DNA of 57,691 nt from Lentisphaerota bacterium (GCA_015061625.1 SUWG01000015.1:1-57691); one strand, 5' to 3'; positions 7,605-15,698 are shown, counted from the first letter of the stretch. Program-made: numbers and translations. The notes: generated by a model not told the origin, from the letters alone.

Positions 7605-8926
7605 AATTTTTTATCAAAACTTACGGATGTCAGATGAATGAAAGAGATTCCGAAGCCGTCGGAGCAACTTTCATCAAAGCCGGTCATCTGCCGGTTGACA
7701 AAGAAGATGATGCCGATGTACTGCTTTTCAACACCTGCAGTGTGCGTGATGCCGCGGAAAGAAAAGCCAAAGGCAAAATCGGCTATATGCGCAAACTCAA
7801 ACAGCGCAAACCGGAATTGATCATCGGCGTAATGGGGTGCATGGCCCAGCGGCTCGGTGATGAATTGCTCGCCGAATTGCCGCACCTCGACTTCGTTCTC
7901 GGCACCGGGCAGATACACCGGGCGTTGGAAACGGTCACTGACATCGCCGCCGAAAGAAAGCGTTTTGCCAATGTGACGGTCGCTCCGGAAGAGATCGATA
8001 TGCTCGGCGAACACGGACAGAATTCATGGAGCGCGCAAATCGCCATCACCCGCGGATGCAACCGTTTCTGCAGTTACTGCATCGTGCCTTATGTGCGGGG
8101 CAGAGAGGTCTCACGCAGTAAAGATTCCATTCTCGCGGAAGCCGGTGCTTTGGTCGCTTCCGGCGTGAAAGAGATCCTGCTGCTCGGTCAGAATGTTGCC
8201 GCCTACGGGCTGAACGGCGATATCCGTCCGCCCGCCGACGGTTTTTCCCCATTCGCTGAATTGCTGGAAGAACTCAATGCCATACCCGGTCTGGAAAGAA
8301 TCCGTTACACTTCGCCGTATGTCAGTTATTTCAATGACCGGCTCATTGCCGCACTTGCTTCATGTTCAAAGGTTTGCCACAATATCCATCTGCCGTTGCA
8401 GTCCGGTTCAGACCGGATTCTGGCGGCGATGAACCGGCAGTACACGGCTCAAAGTTACCTTGAAAAAGTTGCCGAATTGCGTGCCGCCATACCGGATCTG
8501 ACCTTTTCCACCGATGTTATCGTCGGCTTCCCCGGCGAGGAGGAAAGCGACTTTGAACTGACCAGAAATCTGATGAATGAAGTCGGCTTTGAACAGGCCT
8601 ACATTTTTAAATACTCCCCCCGCCCCGGTGCCAAATCCGCCACCCTTGCCGATACGGTAAGCGAGGAAGAAAAACTGCGCCGCAACAACATTCTGCTCGA
8701 CGATCTGCAACTGCGCATCGGCAAAAAACTCGCCTCGCTGGTCGGTTCCACGCAGGAAGTTCTCTGTGAGGGGGTCAGTTCCCGCAATGAATCCCGCTGG
8801 ACCGGGAGAACGGGTACCAATTTCGTCGTCCACTTTGAGCCGGATGCCTCCGTGCGTACCGGTTCTCTGCGGCAGGTGAAAATAACCAGGAGCGGAAAGG
8901 TTTCGCTTTTCGGAGAATTATGTTGA
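7601..8926 (+). CDS. miaB: tRNA-2-methylthio-N6-dimethylallyladenosine synthase
   Basis: A radical-SAM methylthiotransferase that adds the 2-methylthio group to i6A37 of tRNAs reading UNN codons. The N-terminal cluster-binding domain has 'YGCQMN', 'NTCSVRDAA' and 'GVMGCMAQR' (three cysteines for the auxiliary 4Fe-4S cluster). The radical SAM motif 'RGCNRFCSYCIVPYVRGRE' (CxxxCxxC) lies near residue 150. The C-terminal TRAM domain is recognisable around 'SRNESRWTGRTGTNFVVHF'. Its 441 residues are the usual length. It overlaps proB by 4 bp and is followed by a separate promoter for the rhomboid gene. Assignment to MiaB rather than MtaB or RimO rests on the overall pattern and on 'GREVSRS' after the cluster motif. 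Confidence 0.95.
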   Translation: MKFFIKTYGCQMNERDSEAVGATFIKAGHLPVDKEDDADVLLFNTCSVRDAAERKAKGKIGYMRKLKQRKPELIIGVMGCMAQRLGDELLAELPHLDFVLGTGQIHRALETVTDIAAERKRFANVTVAPEEIDMLGEHGQNSWSAQIAITRGCNRFCSYCIVPYVRGREVSRSKDSILAEAGALVASGVKEILLLGQNVAAYGLNGDIRPPADGFSPFAELLEELNAIPGLERIRYTSPYVSYFNDRLIAALASCSKVCHNIHLPLQSGSDRILAAMNRQYTAQSYLEKVAELRAAIPDLTFSTDVIVGFPGEEESDFELTRNLMNEVGFEQAYIFKYSPRPGAKSATLADTVSEEEKLRRNNILLDDLQLRIGKKLASLVGSTQEVLCEGVSSRNESRWTGRTGTNFVVHFEPDASVRTGSLRQVKITRSGKVSLFGELC

Positions 8927-8951
8927 TTTTTTCCCCGGAATGAACTATAAT
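8923..8951 (+). promoter_or_regulatory. Vegetative promoter of the rhomboid-queA cluster
   Basis: TTGATT at 8923-8928, 17 bp, consensus TATAAT at 8946-8951. It begins inside the last codons of miaB. Confidence 0.65.
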
Positions 8952-8986
8952 GTTTTCAGACACTTCCAAAGAAAGGTTCTTGTATA

Positions 8987-9871
8987 ATGAGTTTTTATGA
9001 TCGGGATTACAACCGCCGCAACGATGCCCCCATGAGCGGCAGACAGATGCTCATTTCACTGATCATCATCAATATTGCGGCATACTTCATCGTCGGCGGC
9101 AATATGTATGATGCTTTTGCCCTGACGGTAAAAGACGGTTCATTCCGGAGTGCTTACATCTGGCAGATTTTCACTGCCGCATTCCTGCACCGGGATTTCT
9201 GGCATCTCTTTTTCAATATGTGGGGATTGTATATTTTCGGTTCTCTGGTCGCCGACCATGTCAGCGCACCGAAAATGCTCCTGCTCTACATCGTCGGCGG
9301 GGCCATCGGCAATCTGCTCTTTATCCTTTTCAATCTGCAACCGGTCATCCCGATGCGGGTCGTCGGTGCTTCCGGAGCAGTCTGCGCCATGATGGCGGCG
9401 GCGGCAACCGTGGAACCCAACCGCAGATTCATGATAATATTCATGCCTTTCACCCCCATAAAGACCACCACTCTGGTCATCTGTTATACCATTATGGAAG
9501 TGCTTATGGAACTCTCCCGCACCAGTGACGGCGTGGCACATCTCGCCCATCTGGGCGGCTTTCTGGGCGGCTATCTTATCATGCGGCTCTTTTACGGCAG
9601 ACGGCTCCCGTGGGATCCATTCCGGGCTTTGGCGCAGAAACTTGCCGGAAAACCGCCTGTCCACCGCGCCCCCAGATGGGAAGAGGTCAAAGCGGAAAAC
9701 ACGCCTCCCCCGCCGACCGCAGATAAAGGCAATGCCAATAATACCAGAGTAAGCCAGCGGGAACTTGATGCCCTGCTCAATAAACTTTCCGAATACGGCA
9801 TCAACAGCCTTTCCGAATATGAACTCGAAAGACTCCGCAAAGCCCGCAAACAAATGCGCGGAGAGGAGTGA
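8987..9871 (+). CDS. Rhomboid family intramembrane serine protease
   Basis: A 294-residue membrane protein with six predicted helices. The rhomboid signatures are present: 'WHLFFNMWGLYIFG' (His and Asn of the oxyanion region), 'VGASGAV' with the catalytic Ser of GASG, and 'VAHLAHLGGFLGGYL' with the catalytic His. The Ser-His dyad cleaves helices within the membrane. After the last helix there is a cytoplasmic tail of about 85 residues, Pro-rich and then helical ('ELDALLNKLSEYGINSLSEY'), with no assigned function. The queA ATG lies 7 bp after the stop, so the two are likely co-transcribed. Natural substrates cannot be predicted. Confidence 0.92.
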   Translation: MSFYDRDYNRRNDAPMSGRQMLISLIIINIAAYFIVGGNMYDAFALTVKDGSFRSAYIWQIFTAAFLHRDFWHLFFNMWGLYIFGSLVADHVSAPKMLLLYIVGGAIGNLLFILFNLQPVIPMRVVGASGAVCAMMAAAATVEPNRRFMIIFMPFTPIKTTTLVICYTIMEVLMELSRTSDGVAHLAHLGGFLGGYLIMRLFYGRRLPWDPFRALAQKLAGKPPVHRAPRWEEVKAENTPPPPTADKGNANNTRVSQRELDALLNKLSEYGINSLSEYELERLRKARKQMRGEE

Positions 9872-9878
9872 TCTTCCC

Positions 9879-10943
9879 ATGCTCGCCACCAAACTTTTTG
9901 ATTACGATCTGCCGGAAAAATTCATCGCCCGTTACCCCGCCGTCACCAGAGATGCTTCCAGAATGATGGTTCTTGACCGCCGCACCGGTGCGATCGAAAT
10001 CCATCCCTTTGCCGATATCGTCGATTTCCTCGCTCCGGGGGATGCGCTGATCTGCAACAATACCAAAGTTCTGCGCGGCAGGATGTTCGCCCGGAAAGAG
10101 GGCCGCCCCGATGGTGCGCGGTTTGAGATATTGCTCCTCGAACCTGATGCCGGTCAGCCCGATCAGTGGAATTGTATGCTCAAACCGGGCAAACGGGCCA
10201 AAACCGGAACCAACGCCATGCTCCAATTTCCCGACGGCACACTGAATGACCGCAATGAATATTTCACGATTCTGGGGAAAAATGCGGATAACACCTTCCG
10301 CATACGCTTTTCCACCACCGATATTTCCGGTTTGGAGGAACGCTACGGCCACATTCCCCTGCCCCCATACCTGCACCGGGAAGCCGAAGAAGCCGATTCT
10401 GAACGCTATCAGACCGTCTATGCCGCCGTCAAAGGGGCGGTCGCCGCACCCACTGCCGGTTTGCACTTCACCCCGGAAATACTCGATGCCTTGCGCCAAA
10501 AAGGGGTGAAAGTTGCCGAATTGACGTTGCACGTCGGGGCGGGAACATTCAAACCGGTTTCCAGTGATTACGCCGAAACCCACCAGATGCACTACGAAGA
10601 TTTCTTCCTGCCGGAAGATACCGCCAAACTTATCAATGAAACCAGAAAGAATGGCGGCAGAATCCTCGCCGTCGGCACCACCACCGTAAGAGTTCTGGAA
10701 AGTTGCTGTGACGACGACGGCACCATGCACGCCCGCAACGGCAGAACCAACATCTTTCTCTATCCGCCGCGTCAACCTAAAGGCGAAGATATGCTCCTGA
10801 CCAATTTCCATCTGCCATGCAGTACCCTGCTGATGCTGGTCAGTTGTTTCGCCGACCGGGAAAAGGTGCTTGCGGCGTATGAAAGAGCCAAAGAGGAAAA
10901 TATGAGATTTTACAGTTACGGCGACTGTATGTTGTTGAAATAA
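9879..10943 (+). CDS. queA: S-adenosylmethionine:tRNA ribosyltransferase-isomerase
   Basis: Transfers and rearranges the ribosyl moiety of SAM onto preQ1 at position 34 of tRNAs with GUN anticodons, giving epoxyqueuosine. The start is ATG 9879, not the upstream in-frame ATG at 9765: GGAGAGGAG at 9860-9868 lies at the right distance, and the product then begins 'MLATKLFDYDLPEKFIA', the normal QueA N-terminus. Conserved blocks include 'RDASRMMVLDR', 'CNNTKVLRGRM', 'VAAPTAGLHFTPEIL', 'LTLHVGAGTFKPV' and 'TNFHLPCSTLLMLVSCF'. The length of 354 residues is normal. It follows the rhomboid gene by 7 bp and precedes the site-2 protease by 14 bp. Confidence 0.95.
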   Translation: MLATKLFDYDLPEKFIARYPAVTRDASRMMVLDRRTGAIEIHPFADIVDFLAPGDALICNNTKVLRGRMFARKEGRPDGARFEILLLEPDAGQPDQWNCMLKPGKRAKTGTNAMLQFPDGTLNDRNEYFTILGKNADNTFRIRFSTTDISGLEERYGHIPLPPYLHREAEEADSERYQTVYAAVKGAVAAPTAGLHFTPEILDALRQKGVKVAELTLHVGAGTFKPVSSDYAETHQMHYEDFFLPEDTAKLINETRKNGGRILAVGTTTVRVLESCCDDDGTMHARNGRTNIFLYPPRQPKGEDMLLTNFHLPCSTLLMLVSCFADREKVLAAYERAKEENMRFYSYGDCMLLK

Positions 10944-10957
10944 AGGCTGTTGCATAA

Positions 10958-11590
10958 ATGTTCATCACACTGCTTTTTGAAGACCCGCGCACCTTTTTTC
11001 TGATGGTGCTTTTCGTGGTTTTGTCAGTAACCATCCACGAATATATGCACGCATTCACCGCGTTGAAAATGGGCGACCCGACGGCGGCAGACAACGGTCA
11101 TCTGACGATGAATCCTTTTAAGCAAATGGGGCTGATCTCGCTGATCATGCTCTGTTTCATCGGTATCGCCTGGGGTCAGGTGCCGGTCAATCCCATGAAT
11201 CTCAACTCAAAAAAGAAACGTATTCTGGTCGCTTTGTCGGGCGTTTTGGCCAATTTGGGGCTGGCGGTCATTTTCACCATTTTGGCGTTGCTGGTGATGG
11301 TGCATACCCGGAATCAGGAGTATGCAGTTTCCATGCTGATCTACGGTGCCACAATAAATGTGGTGCTGCTGATATTCAATCTGATGCCGGTGCCAGGTTT
11401 AGATGGCTTCAATGTCGTCCGGGAATTCATCCGGATAAACTCCCGGCAGGCGGCGGAAAGAGCCAATACCATATTCTTTGTCATGATGCTTCTGCTTTTA
11501 TTTTTCGGAATCGATTACATCATCACACTGGCAAGCCGGATCGTCGGAGCGATGTTTTATCTTTTCGCCAACCTTTTGGGAGTTATATAA
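10958..11590 (+). CDS. Site-2 protease family (M50) membrane metalloprotease
   Basis: A 210-residue protein with about five membrane helices. The zinc motif HEYMH (HExxH) is at residues 27-31 and the second ligand motif 'NLMPVPGLDG' at 141-150, as in the compact M50B 'SREBP/SpoIVFB-like' group. No PDZ or CBS domain is present, so this is the minimal core. Family members cut transmembrane segments of regulators such as anti-sigma factors. An ECF sigma operon begins 430 bp downstream, so a role in releasing that sigma factor is conceivable, but nothing in the sequence demonstrates it. The mutT-like gene starts 4 bp after the stop. Confidence 0.88.
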   Translation: MFITLLFEDPRTFFLMVLFVVLSVTIHEYMHAFTALKMGDPTAADNGHLTMNPFKQMGLISLIMLCFIGIAWGQVPVNPMNLNSKKKRILVALSGVLANLGLAVIFTILALLVMVHTRNQEYAVSMLIYGATINVVLLIFNLMPVPGLDGFNVVREFIRINSRQAAERANTIFFVMMLLLLFFGIDYIITLASRIVGAMFYLFANLLGVI

Positions 11591-11594
11591 ACAG

Positions 11595-11975
11595 ATGATC
11601 AGAGTAGTTGCCGCTGTAATCATCGAAAACGGTAAAGTTTTCCTCGCCAGCCGACCGGAAAATAAACCGCCTGCCGGATGGGAATTCCCCGGCGGCAAGG
11701 TCGAAAAAGGCGAATCCGATGCCGAGGCCCTGCAACGGGAGTTGACCGAAGAACTCAACTGGCCCGTTACGCCGGTAAAGGAATTGTACTTACTGCAAAA
11801 TGAGAATTTGACCATCTCATTCATCCTCGCCACCCCCGAACCGGGTACTCATCCGGAGTGCCGCGAAGGACAACGCTTCCAATGGGTGCCGCTGACCTCC
11901 GGAATTCCGGATGGTTTGTTGAAAAACGATGTGGAATTCTGGAAAAATCTCGCCTCAAATAAAATAAAAATATGA
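11595..11975 (+). CDS. Nudix hydrolase, MutT-like (8-oxo-dGTP diphosphatase family)
   Basis: A 126-residue single-domain protein. The Nudix box is clear: 'GGKVEKGESDAEALQRELTEEL' split as G-x5-E-x7-RE-x-x-EE at about residues 37-58, binding the metal ions used to hydrolyse nucleoside diphosphate linkages. The 'PAGWEFPGGKVEKGE' context and length fit the MutT/CTP-pyrophosphohydrolase subgroup that sanitises oxidised dGTP. It starts 4 bp after the protease gene, so it is probably part of the same transcript. Nudix substrate specificity is hard to call from sequence, so the 8-oxo-dGTP activity is only a family-based suggestion. Confidence 0.88.
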   Translation: MIRVVAAVIIENGKVFLASRPENKPPAGWEFPGGKVEKGESDAEALQRELTEELNWPVTPVKELYLLQNENLTISFILATPEPGTHPECREGQRFQWVPLTSGIPDGLLKNDVEFWKNLASNKIKI

Positions 11976-12021
11976 CCGGCCTCGTTATACGGATGGAAAA
12001 CAAGTAAAAAAAGTTCAAGCC

Positions 12022-12615
12022 ATGGCAATAAAAGATGACTGTGAAACTGTAGGTGATGCCGCCTTGATACACGCCTATGCGAAAGGAGATGAAAAAGCAT
12101 TTGAAGTGCTTTATTATCGCTATCGCAAACCGCTGTATGGTTATCTGAATAATATTGCCGGTAATAACAGTGCGGAAGCAGATGAGGTTTTTGCCGAGAC
12201 CTGGTTGCGGGTGATCGAAAAATTGCCAAAGTATCAGGATTCCGGGAAATTCAGTGCGTGGCTCTTCCGGATAGCGAGAAATATTTTTATCGACCGCATC
12301 CGCCATCAGAAGCCGGATAGGTTCGTGACCATCGACGGGGAAGATTCCATGGAACTGGCGGGCGAAACGGAGTTCTCACCTGACCGGCAGTTGGGAACCA
12401 GCGATATAAGCAAGGCGATCAATGCGGCACTGGCGCAGTTGCAACCGGAACAGCGGGAAGTTTTTCTGTTGCGCGAAGAGGCGCAGTTGTCTTTCAAAGA
12501 GATCGCCGACGTGCAGAATTGTTCTCTGGGAACAGTTTTGAGCAGAATGAGATATGCATTGAAAAAGTTAAGATCATTTTTGACCAAGGTCGATTCAGGA
12601 GGATTGTTGAAATGA
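12022..12615 (+). CDS. ECF-type RNA polymerase sigma factor
   Basis: A 197-residue two-domain sigma factor. The sigma-2 region is seen in 'FEVLYYRYRKPLYGYLNNI', 'ADEVFAETWLRVIEKL' and 'FSAWLFRIARNIFIDRIR' (-10 recognition). Sigma-4 follows: 'LQPEQREVFLLREEAQLSFKEIADVQNCSLGTVLSRMRYALKKLR', a helix-turn-helix for the -35 box. The stop overlaps the next start by 4 bp (ATGA), the usual arrangement for a sigma factor and its membrane regulator. Target genes are unknown. It probably also drives its own three-gene operon, as ECF factors often do. Confidence 0.92.
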   Translation: MAIKDDCETVGDAALIHAYAKGDEKAFEVLYYRYRKPLYGYLNNIAGNNSAEADEVFAETWLRVIEKLPKYQDSGKFSAWLFRIARNIFIDRIRHQKPDRFVTIDGEDSMELAGETEFSPDRQLGTSDISKAINAALAQLQPEQREVFLLREEAQLSFKEIADVQNCSLGTVLSRMRYALKKLRSFLTKVDSGGLLK

Positions 12616-13037
12616 AAAAATTTTTGGGTTGGCAGTCGCCTTCAGCGGAAAAAGCCATTCCCGCTGAACTTGATGCCCGTATTCTTGCTTCGGCAGGGAT
12701 CAGGGCGCGCTCATTGCGCCGCAAGCGGTTGCTGGGCAAAGTGGTATTTCCGTCACTGATAAGCACATCAGCGGCCGCCGCCGTGGCCGTGATGGTTCTG
12801 CTCCCGCAGGAAACTGCCGATTCCCGGAAAAGTTCCCCCCGGCAGAGCGATCATACCGCTCCGGCTCCGATCGTGGCGGCAGTATCTCCGGCGGCAGGGG
12901 CGGCAAAAGGCAATTCCCCGGCTCCGGCGGCCCAGGATATGCTGGCTCTGGCGGATATTTCCGCTTTGGAACAGGAGTGCTACAACCTGACCAATATTGC
13001 CGAATTTTCCCTTGACAGCGATAATTTTTCGATATAA
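12612..13037 (+). CDS. Single-pass membrane protein, possible anti-sigma factor
   Basis: A 141-residue protein with no recognised domain. It starts at ATG 12612, which overlaps the sigma stop by 4 bp; longer upstream frames run inside the sigma gene and are rejected. A cytoplasmic N-terminus (about 50 residues, basic) is followed by one hydrophobic segment ('VVFPSLISTSAAAAVAVMVLL') and an Ala/Pro/Ser-rich outer tail. Position and topology match anti-sigma factors, but the Cys/His zinc-binding anti-sigma signature is absent. Its role as the sigma regulator is therefore inferred from position. The lipoprotein gene starts 11 bp downstream. Confidence 0.6.
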   Translation: MKKFLGWQSPSAEKAIPAELDARILASAGIRARSLRRKRLLGKVVFPSLISTSAAAAVAVMVLLPQETADSRKSSPRQSDHTAPAPIVAAVSPAAGAAKGNSPAPAAQDMLALADISALEQECYNLTNIAEFSLDSDNFSI

Positions 13038-13048
13038 GAAAGAAGCAA

Positions 13049-13855
13049 ATGAAACGTATATTTTCCCTGTTGCCGCTGTTTATCTGCCTGACGATGGCAT
13101 TGAGCGGCTGTTTTCTCCGGGATGTGGTTCAGATCACCGACCCGTCAATGCCGCTGGGCGGTTTGCCGCAGGCGCAGGATGATCCGGATTCCGGAAGTGC
13201 GGATGTTTCTGCGGATGCGGATGAAGCGGTAAGTTCTCCGGAATCCGGAGAAGATGCCGGGGAGAAAGAGCCGGAAACCTCCGGTGAAACAACTCCGGCA
13301 GTTACCGCCCCGGAAACGGATAACAGCGGCAACGCCCCGGCAGATGAAGTTCCAACCCCGCCGGAGCAACCGGCACCGGTTCGGAGTGTTGCACCGCCGG
13401 GACCGCCGCGCAGTCCGGAAAATTTCCGCCGCGGAGCGGGAGCATGGCGGGTATTTTCCCGTTTGTCTCCGGAAGAACAGAGCGAATTGCTCCGGTTGCA
13501 GCGCACTGATCCGGAAAGATTCCGGGCGGTCATGGCGGAGAAAGCCGACCAACTTTATGCCCGTATCATCGCCCGCCAGCGGGAATTGGATGATTTGGTG
13601 CGCCGTTGCCGGGAGTGTACCGATGCGGCGGAAAAGGAACGTCTGACCGCTGAATTGCGGGAAAAACTGCGGGAAGATTTCCAACAGCGGTTGCAGGATA
13701 TGCGGCGTGATATTGAATACACCCGCCGTAAAGCGGCGGCATTGGAAACGGATTTGAACCGCCGGGAAAGTAATTTTGATGCGATCATCGAAGCCTTGCT
13801 TCAGAGCAAACTTTCCGGCAATCCACCACCCCGTCCGCCGCAACCGGGAAATTAA
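13049..13855 (+). CDS. Lipoprotein with disordered linker and coiled-coil domain
   Basis: A 268-residue protein of unknown function. The N-terminal signal ends in the lipobox LSGC (Cys near residue 21), so it should be lipidated and anchored outside the inner membrane. Residues about 40-120 are Glu/Asp/Ser/Pro-rich and probably disordered. The C-terminal half is strongly helical and charged ('LSPEEQSELLRLQRTDPERF', then 'RERQRELDDLVRR'-like heptads), resembling periplasmic stress sensors of the Spy/CpxP type only in general character. As the third gene of the sigma operon it may sense envelope stress and act on the membrane protein encoded just upstream; that is inference. Confidence 0.65.
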   Translation: MKRIFSLLPLFICLTMALSGCFLRDVVQITDPSMPLGGLPQAQDDPDSGSADVSADADEAVSSPESGEDAGEKEPETSGETTPAVTAPETDNSGNAPADEVPTPPEQPAPVRSVAPPGPPRSPENFRRGAGAWRVFSRLSPEEQSELLRLQRTDPERFRAVMAEKADQLYARIIARQRELDDLVRRCRECTDAAEKERLTAELREKLREDFQQRLQDMRRDIEYTRRKAAALETDLNRRESNFDAIIEALLQSKLSGNPPPRPPQPGN

Positions 13856-13878
13856 AGTAAAATTTTTCAAAAACCGGC

Positions 13879-13907
13879 TTGAAAAATCATTCATTCCGGG
13901 TTATATT
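13879..13907 (+). promoter_or_regulatory. Promoter of first tRNA-Ala gene
   Basis: TTGAAA at 13879-13884, 17 bp, TATATT at 13902-13907, 20 bp before the mature tRNA 5' end. Confidence 0.65.
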
Positions 13908-13926
13908 ATAAAACATTGAAAAAAAT

Positions 13927-14003
13927 GGGGCAGTAGCTCAGTTGGCTAGAGCATCACACTGGCAGTGTGAGGGTCGAGAGTTCGAGTCTCTTCTGCTCCA
14001 CCA
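13927..14003 (+). tRNA. tRNA-Ala (anticodon GGC), first copy
   Basis: A 77-nt cloverleaf including an encoded CCA. The acceptor stem GGGGCAG/CTGCTCC contains the G3-U70 wobble pair that is the alanine identity element. The anticodon stem TCACA/TGTGA encloses loop CTGGCAG with anticodon GGC (codon GCC). The T arm is GAGAG-TTCGAGT-CTCTT. The second copy at 15234 is identical over the whole gene, while the flanking sequence differs, apart from the similar promoters. A strong terminator follows 8 nt after the gene. Confidence 0.97.
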
Positions 14004-14011
14004 GGCTTCAC

Positions 14012-14044
14012 AAAGGCAACCAAATTTCTTTGGTTGCCTTTTTT
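14012..14044 (+). terminator. Intrinsic terminator of first tRNA-Ala gene
   Basis: A 13-bp perfect stem AAAGGCAACCAAA / TTTGGTTGCCTTT with loop TTTC, followed by a T run. Its 3' arm is also the first part of the tandem repeat that begins here. Confidence 0.85.
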
Positions 14045-14690
14045 ACGCCCGGGCAAGCCATCGGCGAAGACCGGAGCGGAAATTGGCGAAGCCAAAGTGA
14101 AGCCTGCCACGGCGGCTTGTCACGGCGTAGTCACACGAAGCCGGAAGAGTTGCGCAGCAACCCGAAGCCGGGCTAACTGGCAAGTTACGCTGAATGGAGA
14201 ATTTGGTTGCCTTTTTTACGCCCGGGCAAGCCATCGGCGAAGACCGGAGCGGAAATTGGCGAAGCCAAAGTGAAGCCTGCCACGGCGGCTTGTCACGGCG
14301 TAGTCACACGAAGCCGGAAGAGTTGCGCAGCAACCCGAAGCCGGGCTAACTGGCAAGTTACGCTGAATGGAGAATTTGGTTGCCTTTTTTACGCCCGGGC
14401 AAGCCATCGGCGAAGACCGGAGCGGAAATTGGCGACAGCCAAAGTGAAGCCTGCCACGGCGGCTTGTCACGGCGTAGTCACACGAAGCCGGAAGAGGTGC
14501 GAAGCACCCCGAAGCCGGGCTAACTGGCAAGTTATTCTACTGGGAATATACGCCCGGGCAAGCCATCGGCGAAGACCGGAGCGGAAATTGGCGACAGCCA
14601 AAGTGAAGCCTGCCACGGCGGCTTGTCACGGCGTAGTCACACGAAGCCGGAAGAGGTGCGAAGCACCCCGAAGCCGGGCTAAACGGGCAA
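14029..14690 (+). repeat. Four tandem copies of a ~160-173 bp structured repeat
   Basis: Units begin with 'TTTGGTTGCCTTTTTTACG' at 14029, 14202 and 14375 (period exactly 173 bp). The fourth unit (core 'ACGCCCGGGCAAGCC' at 14550, period 159) lacks the TTTGGTTGCC start. Each unit contains a small hairpin that is GTTGC-gca-GCAAC in the first two copies and GGTGC-gaa-GCACC in the last two, a compensatory change. Units end in 'GAATGGAGAA'; the last one ends in 'AAATGGAGAA', which supplies the ribosome-binding site of the GIY-YIG gene. The repeats thus look like duplicates of that gene's leader. A 196-codon frame crosses them but is not a credible gene. Confidence 0.9.
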
Positions 14691-14715
14691 TTTACTCAAA
14701 ATGGAGAAAATCGGC

Positions 14716-14964
14716 ATGGCAAAATTCTACTACGTTTACTTATTGGTCGATGTTGCCACAGAAACGCACCGTTATACCGGAGTTACGGAAGATTTGACTG
14801 CCCGCCTTGCCAAGCATAACGCGGGTGAAGTACCCCACACCTCAAAATTCAAGCCGTGGAAAATTGAAACTGCCATTGCATTTTCATCCAAAGAAAAAGC
14901 CTACGCATTTGAAGCATACCTGAAAACGCATAGCGGAAGATCTTTCTCCAACCGCCACTTCTGA
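14716..14964 (+). CDS. GIY-YIG nuclease-like protein (YhbQ-type)
   Basis: An 82-residue single-domain protein. The GIY-YIG core is modified to 'YYVYLL...RYTGVTEDL'; the conserved Arg ('LTARLAKHN') and the metal-binding Glu ('AFEAYLKTHSG') are present. Members of this small UPF0213/YhbQ group are found free-standing in many bacteria and are presumed DNA nucleases. ATG 14716 is preferred over ATG 14701 because GGAGAA lies directly upstream of the former. The gene sits immediately after four tandem repeats and before the second tRNA-Ala copy, a setting that suggests a role in the spread or maintenance of the repeats. That link is inference. Confidence 0.85.
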   Translation: MAKFYYVYLLVDVATETHRYTGVTEDLTARLAKHNAGEVPHTSKFKPWKIETAIAFSSKEKAYAFEAYLKTHSGRSFSNRHF

Positions 14965-15186
14965 AAAGCCTCATCGACGGTTTGTGACAGAAACTCATAA
15001 TGATTTCCCGTTTGAGATTTCCGGAGCATGATAACTTTGTCAGGAGTATGCTCCACCATGCCATTGCTGTTTTGAGGCTGTTAAACCACGGGGGCTATTC
15101 CGTCTTTCAGTTTTTATATTTTTCTGCCGGGTTCTGTCGCGCACCGTCAATGACCAATATTTTTTGCATTTTCTTCAAAAATTCGC
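14965..15186. other. Intergenic stretch with no recognised gene
   Basis: Between the GIY-YIG gene and the second tRNA promoter. Short frames exist but none has a ribosome-binding site or recognisable product. I see nothing else here. Confidence 0.5.
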
Positions 15187-15214
15187 TTGCAAAAATCAAT
15201 TTCTGCGCTATATT
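15187..15214 (+). promoter_or_regulatory. Promoter of second tRNA-Ala gene
   Basis: TTGCAA at 15187-15192, 16 bp, TATATT at 15209-15214. The arrangement mirrors the first tRNA copy. Confidence 0.6.
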
Positions 15215-15233
15215 AAAAAACATGATAAAACAT

Positions 15234-15310
15234 GGGGCAGTAGCTCAGTTGGCTAGAGCATCACACTGGCAGTGTGAGGGTCGAGAGTTCGAGTCTCTTC
15301 TGCTCCACCA
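15234..15310 (+). tRNA. tRNA-Ala (anticodon GGC), second copy
   Basis: Identical over all 77 nt, including CCA, to the copy at 13927-14003. It marks the left border of the AT-richer accessory island. tRNA 3' ends are common integration sites, but I found no copy of the tRNA 3' end on the far side of the island. Confidence 0.97.
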
Positions 15311-15320
15311 TGTAAATTCC

Positions 15321-15344
15321 GCCGCTCAATCGAGTGGCTTTTTT
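15321..15344 (+). terminator. Intrinsic terminator of second tRNA-Ala gene
   Basis: Stem GCCGCTC / GAGTGGC (one G-T pair), loop AATC, followed by TTTTTT. Confidence 0.85.
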
Positions 15345-15639
15345 GTTGCGTTTTTTCGGGGGGATTTTCAGGTTAAAACGCATTTCTTATCGTCCATCCG
15401 ACCCGCTTGAGATGAGTCAAAACCTCTAAAATCGCCGTTTTCTATAACTTTTACAGATTTCGAGGAGGACTTCCCCCCCTCTCAAATTCCCCTCAAACGC
15501 AAACAGAGAGTTTGCAAAACTCTATACTGCCTATTTTTGATTTCAACGAACCAATGTCCTTACTATATCAATTATTTTTCCGCAACAGTTACCAGTTGTT
15601 TCCGCCTATTTTTGTCACAAACTGTCGATGAAGTTTTTT
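15345..15639. other. Intergenic region between tRNA-Ala and the first sigma-54 promoter
   Basis: No gene seen. It contains a perfect 7-bp hairpin AGAGTTT-gca-AAACTCT near 15505 and AT-rich sequence. A clear copy of the KTCANATTTTGA element found upstream of the other sigma-54 promoters is not evident here. Confidence 0.5.
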
Positions 15640-15656
15640 TGGCACGATTTTTGCTT
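15640..15656 (+). promoter_or_regulatory. Sigma-54 (-24/-12) promoter P1
   Basis: TGGCACGATTTTTGCTT, with GG at 15641-15642 and GC at 15653-15654, the canonical 12-bp offset. It heads the exonuclease, activator and DUF262 genes. Expected transcription start is near 15666. Confidence 0.88.
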
Positions 15657-15698
15657 ATGTGATTACAGAGCATTTTAAGCACATAAGGAGAAAAAGAA

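Noticed and set aside
14029..14690. CRISPR array
   Set aside because: Units are 159-173 bp and contiguous, with no unique spacers; no cas genes nearby.
14207..14797. 196-codon frame across the tandem repeats
   Set aside because: It is the same repeat read three times, has no ribosome-binding site and runs into the GIY-YIG gene out of frame.
15567..15580. TATCAATTATTTTT as activator site for P1
   Set aside because: Too poor a match to the KTCANATTTTGA pattern and not at a matching distance.
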